The translations under genes and the position numbers were made by a program. Source: Exiguobacterium sp018617385 (GTDB lineage: Bacteria; Bacillota; Bacilli; Exiguobacteriales; Exiguobacteriaceae). From it: a stretch of DNA of 64,000 nucleotides. The notes below the pieces were generated by a model that was not told the origin of the DNA, searched no databases, and saw only the letters and a list, made by a program, of their open reading frames with translations. Position 1 is the first letter of the stretch. Each line of letters opens with the position of its first letter. Of this stretch, positions 61,304-64,000 are shown in pieces. Location of the stretch: assembly GCF_018617385.1 (NCBI RefSeq), contig NZ_JACSKA010000001.1:744001-808000 (forward strand). The letters run 5' to 3'.

Positions 61304-61766
61304 GATGCATAACTCCTTCTTCTACATGGTGAGCCATCCGCTCAGCCCAATGTTGGACGTTGAACGGTTGGTTACGTGGGGACTGCTCGATTTTAAGCAG
61401 TTCCCCGGCAAGTGGGATTCCGTATTTTGAAAGGTGGTACGCCATCTCGTCAACAGCGCGACAGAAATGTACGAACATCTTGTCACCCGTTCCGAATACC
61501 GCAGCTTGTCGAATCGGCACTTGGAGTTCCTTCAACACGAGGCGGAACGTATCTTTCATTTCATCCGGCAAGATTCCGTCTGCCCACGTGTAAGAGCCGA
61601 AATAGACGAGGTCGAACGAAGCGAGCGACTTTGCTTCGCGATATCCGACCCGATCGGCATCATAGCGGACGACCGTATCGCCACGGCGATGATGTGTCGA
61701 TTCGATGAGCGATGCCACTTCTTCCGTGTTTCCACTCATCGAATGACAGATGATTGCGATGTTCAT
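61260..61766 (-). CDS. nrdI: Flavodoxin-like protein NrdI
   Basis: This 168-residue flavodoxin has the FMN phosphate loop CHSMSGNTEEVASLIE and the segment GSYTWADGILP. NrdI supplies the oxidant (superoxide or peroxide) used to assemble the Mn-Mn tyrosyl cofactor of NrdF. It is somewhat longer than many NrdI (about 120-150 residues). I use the ATG at 61766, eight bases from AAGGTGG. Confidence 0.9.
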   Translation of the reverse strand: MNIAIICHSMSGNTEEVASLIESTHHRRGDTVVRYDADRVGYREAKSLASFDLVYFGSYTWADGILPDEMKDTFRLVLKELQVPIRQAAVFGTGDKMFVHFCRAVDEMAYHLSKYGIPLAGELLKIEQSPRNQPFNVQHWAERMAHHVEEGVMHHVDSENQIIVAQTS

Positions 61767-61814
61767 AGGGTGGACCACCTTTCTATAAAATGTACATATG
61801 ATTAAGACGACGGT

Positions 61815-64000
61815 TTACGAAGCGCACGACTCACATTCGTCGACTTCGACGGTCGTCGAACGAGTGTAGTAAATCGACTTCATGCCAAGAGACCATGCCT
61901 CGAGGTGCATCGCAAGAAGCTCTGTCGCTTTCACATCGTTCTTCACATATAAGTTGAAGCTGATGGCTTGGTCGATGTGGCGCTGGCGAGCCGCGTTTTG
62001 ACGAATGCTCCATAATTGATCGATTTCAAATGCTGATTTATAGAACCAGTTCGTGTCCGGCGTCAAGTCGGGCACCGTGACTGGAATCTTATAGTTTTTC
62101 TTCTCTTCCGAGTAGACTTTTTTGTAGACCGGGTCAATCGAGGCGGTGCTACCAGCGATAATCGCTGTCGACGAGTTTGGTGCGACAGCCATCATATAGG
62201 CGTTACGGACGCCGTTTTGATGTACTTCTGCTGCGAGACCGTCCCAATCGAGGTCGTCATGTGAACGATAGTTCCGACGCTTGAAGTATTCGCCTGTATG
62301 CCATTCTGAACCTTCGAAGACGCCGAATGCTCCTTTTTCCTTGGCGAGTTCCATCGATGCCTGGATCGTGAGATACGCGATCTTTTCGTAGAGTTTCTCA
62401 GCGTATTGAACGGCATCGACCGATTCCCAACGGATTCCTTCGAGTGCGAGCAAGTGATGCCAACCGAACGTTCCTAGACCGACTGCACGATACTTCTGGT
62501 TCGTGATCATCGCTTGTGGCACTTCGATCGTATTCAAATCGATGACGTTATCGAGCATACGCATTTGAATCGGGATGAGTCGTTCGAGCACATCGGCTTT
62601 CACGGCACGAGCAAGTGCGATCGAACTCAAGTTACAGACGACGAAATCACCAGGAGTCTTTGTGATGACGATTTTTCCGTCTTGTGTGTATTCTTCTTCG
62701 ATTGTCGTTGCCGACATGTTTTGCGCGATTTCGGAACAGAGGTTTGAACTGTAAATCATCCCTGCATGTTTGTTTGGGTTTGCGCGGTTCACTGCATCTC
62801 GGAAGAACATATATGGTGTACCGGTTTCAAGTTGTGAGCGCATGTAACGTTTTACAAGGTCGATGGCCGGAACCGTCACACGGGATAATTCTGGCGTGTT
62901 GACACATTCCATATATTTCTCGGTGAAGCTGCCGCCGTTCTCTGACTCATCGAAATAGTCTTCAAGGCTATATCCCATCACGGTACGAATCTCGTGTGGG
63001 TCGAACAAGTGCCAGTCGCCGCGTGCCTCGACCGTACGCATGAAGAGATCTGGGAGGCAGACGCCTGTGAACAAGTCGTGTGTCCGGAGACGCTCATCCC
63101 CGTTGTTCAATTTTGCGTCGAGAAATTCGAAGATGTCCTTATGCCAAATGTCTAAATAGACGGCAATAGAGCCTTGACGCATACCGAGTTGGTCGACCGA
63201 GACGGCTGTGTTATTCAACTGCTTCATCCAAGGAAGGGCACCACTTGAGACGCCTTTGAAACCTTTGATGTCACTACCTCGTGAACGGATTTTCCCGAGG
63301 TAGACACCGATTCCGCCGCCACCTTTTGAGAGTGTCGCCACATCGGTGTTCGAATCATAGATGCCACGGAGAGAGTCGTCGACTGTATCAATGAAACAAG
63401 AGCTGAGCTGTCCATATGATTTGCCGGCGTTTGACAACGTTGGTGTCGCGACCGTCATATAAAGGTTTGATAAGGCCCAATAAGCCTCTTCGACGAGCTT
63501 CAAGCGAGTCGTCTCGTCTTCTTTTTGCATGAGCGTCATTGCGATGACCATGAAGCGTTCCTGTGGAAGCTCATAAAGGTTCTTCACATGATCGCGCCCA
63601 AGATAGCGGTCCGACAACGTGCGGAGTCCGATATATGTGAAGAGACGGTCACGAGATGGATCGATCAATGTTTCGAGATGGTCCATGTCTTCTTTTGAAT
63701 ACGTATCGAGAAGCGCTGACGTGAAGATGCGTTTTGATGTTAACGTCTCAACCAGTTGATAGAAGTTACCATAACGCATGGATGCTTCGTAACCGCGGTT
63801 ACGTGCCGCTTCGAGATAGAGGCGGTTCAAGTACATTTCCGTTGCCACGAACGTCCAGTCCGGTTCTTCGGCTTTCAACATATCGAGGGCGTGCATCGTC
63901 AATAAGTCATATACTACATCTTGTGTTAGCGTTTTTGTCTCGAGCGCCCGAATCGCCCGTTCTTCATAGCGCTCTACGCTTAAGTGAGGATACCGTGTCT
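61815..64000 (-). CDS. nrdE: Ribonucleotide reductase alpha subunit (5' end outside window)
   Basis: This is the catalytic subunit; 727 residues are visible and the frame stays open to the window edge, so the start lies beyond base 64000. The ATG at 63902 is internal. Conserved features are SQLSS-type cysteine text SSCFIDTVDDS, SKGGGGIGVYLG, SSNLCSEIAQ and the redox tail CESCAS. It is the reducing partner of NrdF and reads nrdE-nrdI-nrdF. The N-terminal part (LSVERYEERAIRALETKTLT) resembles the long NrdA form that carries an ATP cone, which class Ib NrdE usually lacks. Confidence 0.93.
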   Translation of the reverse strand, partial: TRYPHLSVERYEERAIRALETKTLTQDVVYDLLTMHALDMLKAEEPDWTFVATEMYLNRLYLEAARNRGYEASMRYGNFYQLVETLTSKRIFTSALLDTYSKEDMDHLETLIDPSRDRLFTYIGLRTLSDRYLGRDHVKNLYELPQERFMVIAMTLMQKEDETTRLKLVEEAYWALSNLYMTVATPTLSNAGKSYGQLSSCFIDTVDDSLRGIYDSNTDVATLSKGGGGIGVYLGKIRSRGSDIKGFKGVSSGALPWMKQLNNTAVSVDQLGMRQGSIAVYLDIWHKDIFEFLDAKLNNGDERLRTHDLFTGVCLPDLFMRTVEARGDWHLFDPHEIRTVMGYSLEDYFDESENGGSFTEKYMECVNTPELSRVTVPAIDLVKRYMRSQLETGTPYMFFRDAVNRANPNKHAGMIYSSNLCSEIAQNMSATTIEEEYTQDGKIVITKTPGDFVVCNLSSIALARAVKADVLERLIPIQMRMLDNVIDLNTIEVPQAMITNQKYRAVGLGTFGWHHLLALEGIRWESVDAVQYAEKLYEKIAYLTIQASMELAKEKGAFGVFEGSEWHTGEYFKRRNYRSHDDLDWDGLAAEVHQNGVRNAYMMAVAPNSSTAIIAGSTASIDPVYKKVYSEEKKNYKIPVTVPDLTPDTNWFYKSAFEIDQLWSIRQNAARQRHIDQAISFNLYVKNDVKATELLAMHLEAWSLGMKSIYYTRSTTVEVDECESCAS

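Overview
The window looks like the chromosome of a low-to-mid-GC Firmicute of the order Bacillales. The genus is probably Exiguobacterium. This is an inference from gene content and from the many yut/yum/yui/yun-type neighbours known from Bacillus; no marker gene proves it. Shine-Dalgarno sites are purine-rich (AAAGGAGG or AGGGGGGA), sigma-A promoters are canonical, and S-box, RFN and GlcT/RAT RNA controls are present. I see no rRNA, tRNA, CRISPR array, insertion sequence or prophage. It reads as core chromosome. The only compositionally odd DNA is the AT-rich first ~170 bases, which hold the tail of an unidentified reading frame.

Layout. 1-9.5 kb: a stress-type short-chain dehydrogenase, then the fatty-acid beta-oxidation operon fadN-fadA-fadE behind a promoter that carries two FadR-type operators, then a nucleotidyltransferase, an ArsC/Spx-like protein, GcvH and a PTS IIC-like membrane protein. 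9.7-13.2 kb: a thioredoxin-like protein, a candidate independent small RNA with two C-rich loops, and a SAM-I riboswitch controlling the methionine importer metN-metI-metQ. 13.2-20.9 kb: an MFS pump, the sufC-D-S-U-B Fe-S assembly operon behind a strikingly palindromic promoter, and L-lactate dehydrogenase. 20.9-32.4 kb: amino-acid transporters (AGCS, BrnQ), acylphosphatase, a second MFS pump, and a run of conserved Bacillales housekeeping genes (DUF72, YunD, YutD, GlpX, YutE, YutF, YutI, YuzD). 32.5-35.3 kb: two tandem HemAT globin-coupled chemotaxis transducers. 35.3-46 kb: a secreted subtilase, NADH dehydrogenase-like flavoproteins, nucleoside transporter NupC, riboflavin transporter RibU under an FMN riboswitch, an IscA-type Fe-S carrier, ferredoxin-NADP reductase and type II NADH dehydrogenase. 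46-54 kb: sugar PTS genes (glcT, a ptsG-like IICB gene with its RAT antiterminator, an IICBA paralogue, and a ptsI with no adjacent ptsH). 54-64 kb: leucyl aminopeptidase, a likely unannotated 54-residue membrane peptide, DUF429, an AI-2E-family membrane protein, a MazG-like protein, an SH3-repeat cell-wall amidase, and the nrdE/A-nrdI-nrdF ribonucleotide reductase operon, which leaves the window at its right edge.

The genes mostly serve nutrient uptake and central metabolism (fatty acids, methionine, branched-chain amino acids, glucose, nucleosides, riboflavin), redox and Fe-S work, and oxygen sensing. Three well-known RNA switches (SAM, FMN, GlcT-RAT) are clear by sequence. CodY-like boxes occur at four loci (brnQ, subtilase, thioredoxin-like gene, small RNA). 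I found no obviously new defence or mobile system. The items most worth checking are the candidate C-rich small RNA (about 10054-10357), the palindromic operator at the suf promoter, the small membrane ORF between pepA and the DUF429 gene, and the YutE homologue that lacks the HepT histidine.
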